21,577 nucleotides of DNA from CAYUNA01 sp047629355 (GCA_047629355.1 JBLHWU010000108.1:1-21577), one strand, 5' to 3'. Numbered from the stretch's first letter, positions 1-7,005 are shown. Program-made: numbers and translations. Notes: generated by a model not told the origin, from the sequence alone.

Positions 1-2
1 CA

Positions 3-737
3 ATAGACATCGCCCGTGTGCTATTCTTGGACGTCGAATGCGTTAGTGAATACGCCACTTTTGAAGAACTCACCGACGAATTTAAATATTTATGGAAGCT
101 GAAATGTAAATCCATTCTCAAAAAATATGACGAAGAAATCATGGACGAAGAGGCCGCTGAAACGTATCTTGACAAAGCAGGAATATTTGCTGAATTTGGA
201 AAAATTGTCTGTATTTCCGTTGGTTTTATCAGTCGAGACAAAGATAAGTCGTTGAAAATCAGGTTAAAATCCTACGCTGATGACGATGAAAAAATACTGC
301 TGCAAAATTTTTGTGAATTGCTCAACCAATATTATAAACCACATTCGCACTTCATTTGTGGACACAATATCAAGGAGTTCGACATCCCGTATATCTGCCG
401 ACGATTGTTGGTAAATCAAATTCAATACCCGTCAATTTTGGAAGTACAGGGCAAAAAACCTTGGGAAACCAAGCAATTTATCGACACCCTCGTATTGTGG
501 AAATACGGTGATTATAAAAACTATACTTCATTGAAACTACTGGCTGCAGTACTTGGTTTTCCTTCTCCGAAGGATGATATTGATGGGTCAGAAGTTGGAG
601 GGGTGTATTGGAAGGAGAAAGATTTGCCGCGCATCGCTGTATATTGTGAAAAAGATGTATTGGCGACGGCGCAGTTGTTTCTAAAATTTAAATTTATGCC
701 GATTCTAACTGACGACCAGATAATTCATGTCGATTAA
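3..737 (+). CDS. Predicted 3'-5' exonuclease, PolB-like DEDDy family (5' partial)
   Basis: The protein has the three exonuclease motifs of the DEDDy superfamily. Exo I is FLDVECVSEY, with its Asp and Glu just after the first hydrophobic strand. Exo II is HNIKEFDIPYICRR in the middle. Exo III is YCEKDVLATAQLF near the C terminus. This matches the stand-alone PolB-type 3'-5' exonuclease family common in Bacteroidota, which is expected to trim single-stranded nucleic acid using two metal ions; its cellular role is poorly known. The reading frame is open to the left edge (codons for IDIAR precede the GTG at 18), and homologues carry a few residues before the first strand, so the real start is probably just outside the window and the GTG is not a convincing start. 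It ends convergent to the CNNM gene, with a shared hairpin between them. Family is sure; substrate is unknown. Confidence 0.85.
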   Translation: MDIARVLFLDVECVSEYATFEELTDEFKYLWKLKCKSILKKYDEEIMDEEAAETYLDKAGIFAEFGKIVCISVGFISRDKDKSLKIRLKSYADDDEKILLQNFCELLNQYYKPHSHFICGHNIKEFDIPYICRRLLVNQIQYPSILEVQGKKPWETKQFIDTLVLWKYGDYKNYTSLKLLAAVLGFPSPKDDIDGSEVGGVYWKEKDLPRIAVYCEKDVLATAQLFLKFKFMPILTDDQIIHVD

Positions 738-741
738 TGTT

Positions 742-798
742 TAATGGTTAGGGATTAATGATTGATGACGCTCATTAAACACCAATCCCTAACCATTA
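742..798. terminator. Hairpin between two convergent genes
   Basis: A perfect 15-bp inverted repeat, TAATGGTTAGGGATT at 742-756 and its complement at 784-798, encloses a 27-nt loop that holds a smaller inverted repeat (TAATGA/TCATTA). It lies between the exonuclease stop and the end of the CNNM gene, so it is well placed to end transcription from both sides. There is no long T tract, so terminator function is inferred from position and symmetry. Confidence 0.55.
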
Positions 799-820
799 TC
801 CATTATCCATTATCCATTAT
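793..820. repeat. Four tandem copies of CCATTAT
   Basis: Four exact 7-bp units run from 793 to 820. The first overlaps the right arm of the hairpin and the last overlaps the stop codon (817-819) of the minus-strand CNNM gene. A 7-bp unit is not a multiple of three, but copy-number change would only affect sequence at or beyond the stop codon. Confidence 0.9.
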
Positions 821-1827
821 CCAAGTAAATCTCTTTTGACCATTTTTGCTGCTTCTACTCGCATATCTTTTGCTTTATCCAACTCGTCGAGGATTTCTGT
901 CTTTAAAATTTCCTCGACCACATCCTCTAAGGTGACAACGCCTTGAAAAATGCCAAATTTGTCATAGACACAAGCTAAGTGTCGGCGATTGGAGATGAAG
1001 TGATTCAACAAGTCGTCAAGTCGCATTTTCTCTTTAATAAAAAGGACATCATCGCGCAAAAAGTCTTTTACTAAATGCTTTTCTGAAAGGTCTAAACCGA
1101 GCAAATCTTTCACCAAAAGTACACCGTCAATCGTATCTTTTCGACGGTCACCAAACACTGGAATTCGGGAAAATCCTTTTTCTTTTATCACATTAATCAA
1201 CTCTAAATCAAGAACTTGTTCTGTATCCAGACTCCAAACGACGTGGCGTGGCGTACAAATCATTTCCGCCGATTTATCTGAAAATGCCAACGCACCTAAC
1301 AAAATACGTTCTTCATCTTCATCCAATTCACTTTCATCGGCATCTTCATGGTGTCTAATGATCTCTTCGATTTCTTTTTTGTCCCAAATAGTTGACAATT
1401 CTTCGCCCAACGCTCTATTTAAAAGCCAAGCCATTGGTCCAGCAAATGGGTACAAAAGAAAGATAAAAATTTTGACCAACCAAACGCTACTTGCTCCCAA
1501 TTTGAGCGCATGACGAGAGAATACTGCTTGCGGGATAATTTCACCAAAAATAACAATCAGCCCCGTAGAGACGAGTCCAGCCACTAATCCAGTTGCGATA
1601 TTTCCTAAGAAAATTGCCATTGCAGAGTTAACGGCAACATTACCTAAGAGCAAAGTGCAAAGTAATAAATTACCATTTTTTCGGACAGGATAAACTTTTT
1701 TGGCGTCTTTGTTACCGAGCTTGATTTTTCGTTCGAGTCCCGTTAAGTTAAGACTAAAAAAGCCTAAGGTTAGACCACTAAAACATCCAGAAAGTAAAAC
1801 TAAAAATATAATAATCGCAATATCCAT
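817..1827 (-). CDS. CNNM/CorC-type (DUF21-CBS) membrane protein, putative Mg2+ or other cation transporter
   Basis: A 336-aa protein. The N-terminal half (about residues 1-140) is a DUF21/CNNM transmembrane domain with about four hydrophobic segments. It starts MDIAIIIFLVLLSGCFSG and contains the family-typical stretch GEIIPQAVFSRHA. A short acidic linker rich in Glu and Asp follows (about 160-175), then a CBS pair (about 185-310) including SRIPVFGDRRKDTIDGVLL and GVVTLEDVVEEIL. The protein stops soon after the second CBS motif, so the small CorC/HlyC C-terminal domain of many longer relatives (about 420-440 aa) is absent. Members of the family are linked to Mg2+ efflux and homeostasis; older names are hemolysin-related or CorC. 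It is monocistronic, and a TACTTTTG box lies 35-42 bases upstream of the ATG. Family is sure, transported ion inferred. Confidence 0.9.
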   Translation of the reverse strand: MDIAIIIFLVLLSGCFSGLTLGFFSLNLTGLERKIKLGNKDAKKVYPVRKNGNLLLCTLLLGNVAVNSAMAIFLGNIATGLVAGLVSTGLIVIFGEIIPQAVFSRHALKLGASSVWLVKIFIFLLYPFAGPMAWLLNRALGEELSTIWDKKEIEEIIRHHEDADESELDEDEERILLGALAFSDKSAEMICTPRHVVWSLDTEQVLDLELINVIKEKGFSRIPVFGDRRKDTIDGVLLVKDLLGLDLSEKHLVKDFLRDDVLFIKEKMRLDDLLNHFISNRRHLACVYDKFGIFQGVVTLEDVVEEILKTEILDELDKAKDMRVEAAKMVKRDLLG

Positions 1828-1861
1828 TGTGTCTTTTTTGTTAAAAAATAGGAATCAAGGA

Positions 1862-1869
1862 CAAAAGTA
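1862..1869 (-). promoter_or_regulatory. Bacteroidota -7 box (TACTTTTG) for the CNNM gene
   Basis: Read on the minus strand this is TACTTTTG, an exact match to TAnnTTTG, 35 bases before the ATG at 1827. No clear -33 box is visible; the expected position overlaps the hairpin at 1871-1906. Confidence 0.5.
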
Positions 1870-1870
1870 G

Positions 1871-1906
1871 AAAAGCCCTTTCTCATTTAGTTGAAAAAGG
1901 GCTTTT
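1871..1906. terminator. Hairpin AAAAGCCCTTT / AAAGGGCTTTT, terminator-like
   Basis: An 11-bp perfect stem (1871-1881 with 1896-1906) and a 14-nt loop, with A and T runs on the two sides, so it could terminate in either direction. No plus-strand gene lies to its left facing it. It is best read as a second, backup terminator for the minus-strand RNA that begins near 2338, just before the CNNM promoter. Confidence 0.55.
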
Positions 1907-1983
1907 ATTTCTCGATATAAAAAGGGCTTTGGGTTTTAAGTTTTAATGTTCAATAAATCTAAATTTCTAAACATCTAAATTTT

Positions 1984-2338
1984 TAATAAAAAAGCCACTC
2001 ATCAACTGCAATAGTCAATAAGTGGCTTTTAATAAAACTCCACGAGGTGCAGGAAGCGTTTTTGACTCCCTCAAGACATGGACGAGGCTGCCAGTCTGCT
2101 TTGGGTAATCCCCTTGTATCTACGAGAGATAAGTCGGACAAGTCAACGACCTGAGGCCCGCCCTACTCGCATTCTGAATCAGTACCTCATTTTATAAGTA
2201 TCGAGTCAAAACATTGTTGTATGCACCAACGTGAAGTTTTTTTCTTAGGTGTTGGGTGGAATCTTAGACATTTAGTTTTCTGGAGATTCCAAATATCTAA
2301 ATGTCTAAAATTTAAAACATCCATTCGTCTCTTTCGAC
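1984..2338 (-). ncRNA. Candidate structured non-coding RNA, unidentified
   Basis: Four signs agree. First, 2040-2190 is much richer in G and C than its flanks, as expected for an RNA gene in an AT-rich genome. Second, the block folds: GAGGT 2044-2048 pairs ACCTC 2184-2188, and CCTCA 2069-2073 pairs TGAGG 2152-2156. Inside these are AGAC(A)TGG 2074-2081 with CCAGTCT 2091-2097, a small GGG/CCC hairpin at 2103-2112, and CTTG-TATCT 2113-2121 with AGATA 2127-2131 and CAAG 2139-2142. Third, on the minus strand an exact TAGTTTTG box lies upstream. Fourth, a 10-bp hairpin with a T run lies downstream. The predicted transcript is about 350 nt. It lacks the core motifs of RNase P RNA, tmRNA and SRP RNA. 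A divergent 6S RNA cannot be excluded, although the three-armed fold does not look like the 6S rod. The strand follows from promoter and terminator and is an inference. Confidence 0.42.
1990..2030 (-). terminator. Intrinsic terminator of the minus-strand RNA
   Basis: AAAAGCCACT (1990-1999) pairs perfectly with AGTGGCTTTT (2021-2030). On the minus strand the hairpin is followed by a run of T (CTTTTTTATT), the classical layout of a factor-independent terminator. Confidence 0.65.
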
Positions 2339-2342
2339 AGTG

Positions 2343-2350
2343 CAAAACTA
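2343..2350 (-). promoter_or_regulatory. Bacteroidota -7 box (TAGTTTTG) upstream of the candidate RNA
   Basis: On the minus strand this reads TAGTTTTGCAC, an exact TAnnTTTG box with the GC that often follows it. Transcription would start near 2336-2338. The -33 element is weak: a TTTTTG at 2363-2368 is too close (12-nt spacer), and at normal spacing only TTTC is present. Confidence 0.45.
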
Positions 2351-2456
2351 ATACCTTTTTTCCAAAAATGAAACCTTGATTTTTAAGTTTTTTTTTCGTA
2401 TGCAGATTTTGTTAACATAAAAAGAGACTCAAAAAAAAGGATAATAAATTCAATTA

Positions 2457-2610
2457 ATTTCAAACACATTAAAAATTGGTATAATGTTTGAAATAGGAGT
2501 AGTCGTTGCTAATTACTGATTATGAATGTGAAACATATTTTAAAAATAAGTAATTAGTATTTTGAAAGAAAGAAATTGGGTTTTCAATATTAACAAAAAT
2601 AGAATTTCTT
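2457..2610. repeat. Three successive inverted repeats upstream of the coiled-coil gene
   Basis: Perfect arms are ATTTCAAACA 2457-2466 with 2485-2494, CTAATTACT 2509-2517 with 2549-2557, and AAGAAATT 2570-2577 with 2603-2610. They fill the AT-rich interval before the start at 2650. They may be operators or leader hairpins. In DNA this AT-rich some short symmetry is expected by chance, so function is not claimed. Confidence 0.45.
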
Positions 2611-2649
2611 ATTTCTTATTTTTTTTTGAACATACAAAACACACTTTCC

Positions 2650-3612
2650 ATGAAAATTGAAAAATTACCTGGCATTTTTGCCATCGTCGTTATTTTGAGC
2701 ATGATGGCTTTTGTCGGCATCCAAAGCGATAAAATAGAAGAACTACAATACTTTTTGGAGGAAACCTCGACTGACTTGGAAGCAACTTCCTCTCAATTGG
2801 TGGTGACGGAAACGCAGTTGGAAGAAGCGAAAGTAACTATAGCTGAATTGGAGGAAGAAATTGCTCGTTTAAACGGCATTATTTCCAATATGGATAAAGA
2901 AATTGCGGAGTATAAAGAGAGTTTGAAAAACTTGCGTGGGCGTATCGCTAAGTTGAAAGATAAGGTGGATTCTTTGAGCAAGGAAATCACTGAATTACAA
3001 CAAGAAAAAAATGCTAACTGGCTGAGAATTAATGATTTGATTAAAGAAAAAGAGCAAGCAGAAAGTGAAATTTCTTCTTTAAGAATCAAAGAAGAAACCA
3101 TCGAAGAAGTGAAGCAAGAGGTTGAGTTAGAAGCCGCAATTAAAGTCGATAAGAACAATGAATTGAATGAACTTCGACGCATGTTGACTTCGACAATTGT
3201 GAATTTTCAAAAGGTCAATGTCTTGAAAAAAGAGGACGGTAGCCCAATGAAAAAAGTGAAGCGCAAAAATAAAAATTGGAATTATACCCATATCCAATTC
3301 TCGCTCGACAATGCGAATCCAAAAATATTGTCAAAATACCAATATGTGGTGAAAGTTCTGGACTTAGATACCGGATTAACGATGCCACATAATGAAAATA
3401 ATCAGCAATTTCCTGACGGTCCGAACAATACGGATGGCTATATCCTGGACTACGATGGAAACTTGGCAGATATTTTGTATTTCAATAATACAAAGCGGGA
3501 AAGTCAAAATTACGAAGTTCGTGTATATGTGCGACTTAACGGAAATGACCTCCCACTTACCAAGGGCAGATGCCCTTTGGTCGAGCACGGCAAGACCGTG
3601 ACCATTCAATAG
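2650..3612 (+). CDS. Membrane-anchored coiled-coil protein, unknown function
   Basis: A 320-aa protein from the ATG at 2650; an in-frame TTG at 2626 would add eight residues but has no support. Residues about 5-23 (LPGIFAIVVILSMMAFVG) form one hydrophobic segment, a signal anchor. It is followed by about 140 residues of strong heptad-like coiled coil rich in Glu, Lys and Leu. After a basic linker (KKVKRKNKNW) comes a C-terminal domain of about 110 residues. That domain has alternating hydrophobic and polar stretches (HIQFSLDN, YQYVVKVLDLDTG, YEVRVYVRLNG) that suggest a beta-sandwich. The likely topology is an inner-membrane anchor with coiled coil and beta domain in the periplasm. I do not recognise the family. 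A strong terminator follows at once, so it is the last or only gene of its transcript. Confidence 0.85.
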   Translation: MKIEKLPGIFAIVVILSMMAFVGIQSDKIEELQYFLEETSTDLEATSSQLVVTETQLEEAKVTIAELEEEIARLNGIISNMDKEIAEYKESLKNLRGRIAKLKDKVDSLSKEITELQQEKNANWLRINDLIKEKEQAESEISSLRIKEETIEEVKQEVELEAAIKVDKNNELNELRRMLTSTIVNFQKVNVLKKEDGSPMKKVKRKNKNWNYTHIQFSLDNANPKILSKYQYVVKVLDLDTGLTMPHNENNQQFPDGPNNTDGYILDYDGNLADILYFNNTKRESQNYEVRVYVRLNGNDLPLTKGRCPLVEHGKTVTIQ

Positions 3613-3645
3613 GAAAGCCTTTATCTCAATAGAAGTTATTTTTAG

Positions 3646-3684
3646 GGCGATACTCAATTTTTGAGTATCGCCTTGTTTGTTTTT
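3646..3684 (+). terminator. Strong intrinsic terminator
   Basis: A perfect 12-bp stem, GGCGATACTCAA (3646-3657) with TTGAGTATCGCC (3661-3672), closes a 3-nt loop. It is followed by the T-rich tail TTGTTTGTTTTT. It lies 33 bases after the coiled-coil gene stop and separates that gene from folC. Confidence 0.9.
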
Positions 3685-3686
3685 AG

Positions 3687-3694
3687 TATTTTTG
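3687..3694 (+). promoter_or_regulatory. Bacteroidota -7 box (TATTTTTG) for folC
   Basis: An exact TAnnTTTG match followed by CG, directly after the terminator tail and 47 bases before the folC ATG, giving a leader of about 35-40 nt. No confident -33 box is seen. Confidence 0.5.
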
Positions 3695-3741
3695 CGTCGA
3701 AAAAAAGGACATCCAGTTTTGTCCTTTGAAAACGTGAATAG

Positions 3742-5037
3742 ATGAATTATAAAAATACGCTCGACTATCTTTACACACAACTGCCGATGTACCAACGCGT
3801 CGGGCAGGCGGCTTTCAAAAAGGACTTGACCAACATCACCAAACTCTGTGATGCTCTGGACAATCCTCAGCAAAAATTTCCAACCATCCACATTGCGGGT
3901 ACAAATGGCAAAGGCTCAACGGCGCACTTAATCGCTTCGGTTTTGCAGGCACGCGGATTAAAAATCGGGCTTTATACTTCCCCGCATTACCGTGATTTCC
4001 GAGAACGAATTAAGATTAATGGTGAGTATATTACGGAGACTGGAGTCATCGACTTTGTTGAAAAAAACCGCACCAATTTTGAAAAGATTCAACCTTCTTT
4101 TTTTGAAATAACCGTTGCTTTGGCTTTCGATTATTTTGAAAAGGAAAAGGTCGATTTTGCCATCATCGAAACAGGGCTTGGTGGACGTTTGGATTCCACG
4201 AATATTATCCAGCCAATATTGAGCGTAATTACCAATATTAGTTTTGATCATCAGCAGTTTTTAGGCGATACCTTACCAGCTATTGCAGGCGAAAAAGCGG
4301 GAATCATCAAAGCTAAAACGCCCGTTGTGATTGGTGAAAAACAATCGGAAACGATGGCTGTTTTTATGAAGAAGGCGACCGAAATGGATGCGCCGATTTA
4401 TTTTGCGGCAGATAATTTAAAAGCTGATTTATTGCGTAAGCGGTTTGATGGACAATTTTTTGAAATTAGGGAAGGGCGAAAGCTGTTATTTCCAAAAATA
4501 AAACTCAATCTGATTGGTAATTTTCAGGGAAAAAATATGCTGACGGCTTTACAGGCAATTTTGTTATTTGATAAAATACAGCAAACGCCAGAAAAGAAAA
4601 GTCTCACGTCTATAAAAAATGGTTTTGCTAAAGTAAAATCGCTGACCAATTTTATCGGACGCTGGGAAGTTTTGGGTAGTTATCCAACAATTCTTTGCGA
4701 TAGTGCGCACAATGAAGCTGGATTAACGCTGGCGATGCAAGAAGTTCAGGCCATGTCTTTTCAAAAATTGCACATTGTGATGGGTGTTGTTAATGATAAA
4801 GATATAGGCAAAGTTTTTAAAATTTTCCCTAAAAATGCAACTTATTATTTCGCAAAACCGAACATTCCACGCGGTTTGGATGCGGCTATTTTAAAGGAAA
4901 AAGCGGCTGAATTTGGAGTGGAAGGGACTGTTTTTCAATCAGTCAATAAAGCTTTGGCAGCTGCTAAGAAAGCGGCGGATAAAAAAGATTTAATTTATGT
5001 GGGTGGGAGTACGTTTGTCGTGGCGGAGGTCATTTAG
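3742..5037 (+). CDS. folC: Bifunctional folylpolyglutamate synthase / dihydrofolate synthase
   Basis: A 431-aa cytoplasmic Mur-ligase-family enzyme that adds glutamate to dihydropteroate and to reduced folates with ATP. The visible motifs, in order, are the P-loop GTNGKGST (53-60), LYTSPH (78-82), ETGLGGRLDSTN (143-154), and SFDHQQFLG with His170. These are followed by GEKAGI with Lys185, the lysine position that is carbamylated in Mur ligases, then GRWEV (306-310) and DSAHNEAG (320-327), the C-terminal domain signature. Length is normal for the family. The ATG at 3742 is the first start after a TAnnTTTG box and fits the usual N terminus (YLYTQLPMYQRVG). Its stop is followed by a REP-like palindrome and then bioA on the same strand, 103 bases away, so cotranscription is possible. 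Confidence 0.97.
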   Translation: MNYKNTLDYLYTQLPMYQRVGQAAFKKDLTNITKLCDALDNPQQKFPTIHIAGTNGKGSTAHLIASVLQARGLKIGLYTSPHYRDFRERIKINGEYITETGVIDFVEKNRTNFEKIQPSFFEITVALAFDYFEKEKVDFAIIETGLGGRLDSTNIIQPILSVITNISFDHQQFLGDTLPAIAGEKAGIIKAKTPVVIGEKQSETMAVFMKKATEMDAPIYFAADNLKADLLRKRFDGQFFEIREGRKLLFPKIKLNLIGNFQGKNMLTALQAILLFDKIQQTPEKKSLTSIKNGFAKVKSLTNFIGRWEVLGSYPTILCDSAHNEAGLTLAMQEVQAMSFQKLHIVMGVVNDKDIGKVFKIFPKNATYYFAKPNIPRGLDAAILKEKAAEFGVEGTVFQSVNKALAAAKKAADKKDLIYVGGSTFVVAEVI

Positions 5038-5043
5038 ACAGGC

Positions 5044-5122
5044 GTAGGGGCGTACCCTTGTGGTCGCCCAGCAGGTCGCAAGACGCGATATTGGGCGACC
5101 ACAAGGGTACGTACGCCCCTAC
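5044..5122. repeat. REP-like long palindrome between folC and bioA
   Basis: The left arm (5044-5069) starts GTAGGGGCGTACCC and ends GGTCGCCC. The right arm (5093-5122) is its complement, with 23 bases between. The only difference is a four-base insertion, GTAC, in the right arm, which duplicates the adjacent GTAC. The element is far richer in G and C than its surroundings. GTAGGGGCG-type palindromes are widespread mobile-like intergenic repeats in many bacteria. As RNA it would form a stem of about 26 bp that could stabilise or attenuate a folC-bioA message. Confidence 0.85.
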
Positions 5123-5140
5123 ACCGAAAAAATAAAAACA

Positions 5141-6421
5141 ATGAAAGATTTATTACAAAAAGATAAAAAATACATTTGGCATCCTTATACACAGGCACAA
5201 ACTGCTGCACCGCCACTTCCAATTGTACGCGGAAAGGCAACGCAACTATTTGATAATGAGGGGAATGCATATATAGATGCCGTGTCTTCTTGGTGGGTGA
5301 ATACGCACGGACATGCACATCCATACATCGCTAAAAAAGTGTACGAACAACTTTTGCAGCTCGAACACGTCATTTTTGCGGGCTTTACGCATGCGCCTGC
5401 GGTAGAACTGGCGGAGCGTATTGTAGGAAAATTACCCGATGGTTTTTCCCGTGTTTTTTACTCTGATAATGGTTCGACTTCGGTGGAAATTGGCGTTAAA
5501 ATGGCGATTCAATATTTCTATAATCAAGGCATCGAAAAGAAGCGATTGTTAGCTTTTGAAAATGGTTTTCATGGCGAAACATTCGGGACAATGTCGGCGG
5601 GTGGTGTCCATGAATTTAATGCGGCATTTACACGGCAATTATTTGATGTTCAGCATATTAAGGTGCCGACGGAAGGGGAGGAGCATGCTGCAATTGAACA
5701 GCTAAAAATGGAGGTTGAAAAGGGTGATGTCTATGCGTTTTTATTTGAACCTTTGATACAAGGGGCAGGCGGAATGGTCACTTATTCGGTAGCGGCTTTG
5801 GATGAAATGATAGGGATTTGTCAAGCAAATGGTGTGATTGCGATTGCGGATGAAGTGATGACAGGATTTTACCGAACGGGCAAGATGTTCGCATCGGAAT
5901 ATTTGACCAATACACCAGATATTATTTGTTTGTCGAAAGGCTTGACAGGAGGTACTTTACCGCTTGCTTTGACGGTTTGTAGAGAAGAAATATTCGAAGC
6001 GTTTTTATCAGACGATAAGTTAAAAACGTTTTTTCATGGTCATTCTTATACGGGGAATCCAGTGGGCTGTGCGGCAGCGTTGGCGTGTTTGGATTTGTAT
6101 GAAAAACCTGATTTTGAAGCAAAAATTCAACATATTTGTGAGAAACACACAGCGTTTAAAAATAGAATTGAAAACCATTCAGGCGTGCGTGTTGTGCGTC
6201 AATGTGGGACGATTTTAGCGATTGAATTTGAGACTGGGCAAGCGACTTCTTATTTCAATAATTTACGAGATACGCTGTACTATTTCTTTTTAGAAAAAGG
6301 TTTATTGCTGCGACCGTTGGGAAATGTGATTTACATCATGGCACCTTATTGCATTGAAGATGAGGAATTGGAGCGGGTGTATGATGGAATTGAGGAGGCG
6401 TTGGATAAGTTTTGTAGCTGA
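5141..6421 (+). CDS. bioA: Adenosylmethionine-8-amino-7-oxononanoate aminotransferase (biotin synthesis)
   Basis: A 426-aa class III PLP-dependent aminotransferase that uses S-adenosylmethionine as amino donor to turn KAPA into DAPA. Visible features are the start typical of BioA (KYIWHPYTQ, 10-18), SSWWVNTHGHAHP (49-61), the PLP phosphate-binding SDNGSTSVE (108-116) and NGFHGETFGTMS (141-152). Further on are ADEVMTGFYRTG (236-247, with the PLP-contacting Asp237) and CLSKGLTGG (263-271), where Lys266 is the Schiff-base lysine. The Trp pair at 51-52 and the Tyr at 17 fit BioA rather than other class III enzymes. The ATG at 5141 was chosen because earlier in-frame starts lie inside the REP-like palindrome. 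No other biotin gene is in the window. Confidence 0.95.
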   Translation: MKDLLQKDKKYIWHPYTQAQTAAPPLPIVRGKATQLFDNEGNAYIDAVSSWWVNTHGHAHPYIAKKVYEQLLQLEHVIFAGFTHAPAVELAERIVGKLPDGFSRVFYSDNGSTSVEIGVKMAIQYFYNQGIEKKRLLAFENGFHGETFGTMSAGGVHEFNAAFTRQLFDVQHIKVPTEGEEHAAIEQLKMEVEKGDVYAFLFEPLIQGAGGMVTYSVAALDEMIGICQANGVIAIADEVMTGFYRTGKMFASEYLTNTPDIICLSKGLTGGTLPLALTVCREEIFEAFLSDDKLKTFFHGHSYTGNPVGCAAALACLDLYEKPDFEAKIQHICEKHTAFKNRIENHSGVRVVRQCGTILAIEFETGQATSYFNNLRDTLYYFFLEKGLLLRPLGNVIYIMAPYCIEDEELERVYDGIEEALDKFCS

Positions 6422-6433
6422 TTGAGATAATTA

Positions 6434-6560
6434 ATAATTGTAAGTTCAAACTGATTTTAGAAGTTATTTGAACAAAGGGAGTTTGAGGGAGAAAAATGGG
6501 TCTCCCTGTCGCCGCAGGCGACGGGCTAAGTGTGGTTCTGAAGTCAGTTTGAATTTACTA
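6434..6560. repeat. Compound palindromic repeat, copy 1 of a GGGAG/GGGAAG hairpin family
   Basis: Outer arms TTCAAACTGA (6445-6454) and TCAGTTTGAA (6544-6553) extend further as an AT-rich imperfect palindrome. Inside lie AGGGAGA/TCTCCCT (6486-6492 with 6501-6507) and GTCGCC-GCA-GGCGAC (6508-6522). The stretch CGGGCTAAGTGTGG near 6523-6536 closely matches CGGGCTAGGTGTTT in the copy near 10.8 kb, which links the copies as one family. It fills the bioA to 6574 gap. Confidence 0.7.
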
Positions 6561-6573
6561 ATAATTATTAAAA

Positions 6574-7005
6574 ATGAATAGCCGCCACTTTTTAAAATAC
6601 GGATGTATTCACATTGTCCTACCCTTATTTTTAGGGGTTGCTATTTACTTTATTTGGGGAAATAGTTCCTCAAAGTTGTTGGAAATGCTTCAACGGTTGT
6701 TACGAAATGACCTATTTTTTGGTTTGAAAGAGTGGTTACAAGCAATGATTTCCATTCCAAATTTCGTCATTTATCAATTGCCAGATGCATTATGGGCTTA
6801 TACTTTTTGTACTACTTTATTGTGGATTTGGCAGCGGCAAAACACAGCGTTTGTTACAATCATAGCGTTTTCATTATGCACCATTTATGAATTGATGCAA
6901 CGGTGGCAATTGACCGCTGGAACGTTCGATATTTTGGATGTTTTAGCCATGTTGATTGCTTGTCTCTGCGCACTTTTATTCACAAAAAAATCTATTGCAT
7001 TATGA
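6574..7005 (+). CDS. Small integral membrane protein, VanZ-like in layout
   Basis: A 143-aa protein with about four hydrophobic segments: IHIVLPLFLGVAIYFIW near the N terminus, an ALWAYTFCTTLLWIW region, TAFVTIIAFSLCTIYEL, and LDVLAMLIACLCALLF at the end. The order LPDALWAY, then YELMQ, then GTFDILDVLAM recalls the conserved acidic and Gln positions of VanZ-like proteins, but the match is short and the family is not certain. Its TGA stop overlaps the ATG of the next gene (ATGA at 7002-7005), so the two are translationally coupled and probably work together. No promoter box is clear; a compound palindrome lies directly upstream. Confidence 0.8.
   Translation: MNSRHFLKYGCIHIVLPLFLGVAIYFIWGNSSSKLLEMLQRLLRNDLFFGLKEWLQAMISIPNFVIYQLPDALWAYTFCTTLLWIWQRQNTAFVTIIAFSLCTIYELMQRWQLTAGTFDILDVLAMLIACLCALLFTKKSIAL

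Larger units (their letters stand above)
1828..2649. other. Gene-free interval of about 820 bp with RNA and regulatory signals
   Basis: No convincing protein is encoded on either strand. From left to right it holds the CNNM promoter box, two terminator-like hairpins (1871-1906 and 1990-2030), degenerate 8-bp repeats of the type CTAAATTT/CTAAACAT at 1958-1981, and a locally GC-rich structured block at 2040-2190. Further right are inverted repeats at 2258-2307, a minus-strand -7 box at 2343-2350, and an AT-rich stretch with three inverted repeats upstream of the coiled-coil gene. Confidence 0.8.

Noticed and set aside
793..820. CRISPR or VNTR array at the CCATTAT repeats
   Set aside because: Only four 7-bp units without spacers; a simple tandem repeat.
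1984..2338. Assignment of the candidate RNA as RNase P RNA, tmRNA or SRP RNA
   Set aside because: The expected core motifs (GAGGAAAGUCC; the tmRNA T-arm and tag frame; the SRP GGAAG loop) are absent.
2793..3182. 129-codon minus-strand frame opposite the coiled-coil region
   Set aside because: The Ser-, Leu- and Phe-rich sequence is the expected mirror of Glu/Lys-rich coiled-coil codons.
3376..3891. 171-codon minus-strand frame across the coiled-coil gene end and folC start
   Set aside because: It runs through a strong terminator and a promoter and lies opposite two well-supported genes.
5060..5140. Longer N terminus for BioA
   Set aside because: The extra residues would come from the REP-like palindrome, and homologues begin near the ATG at 5141.
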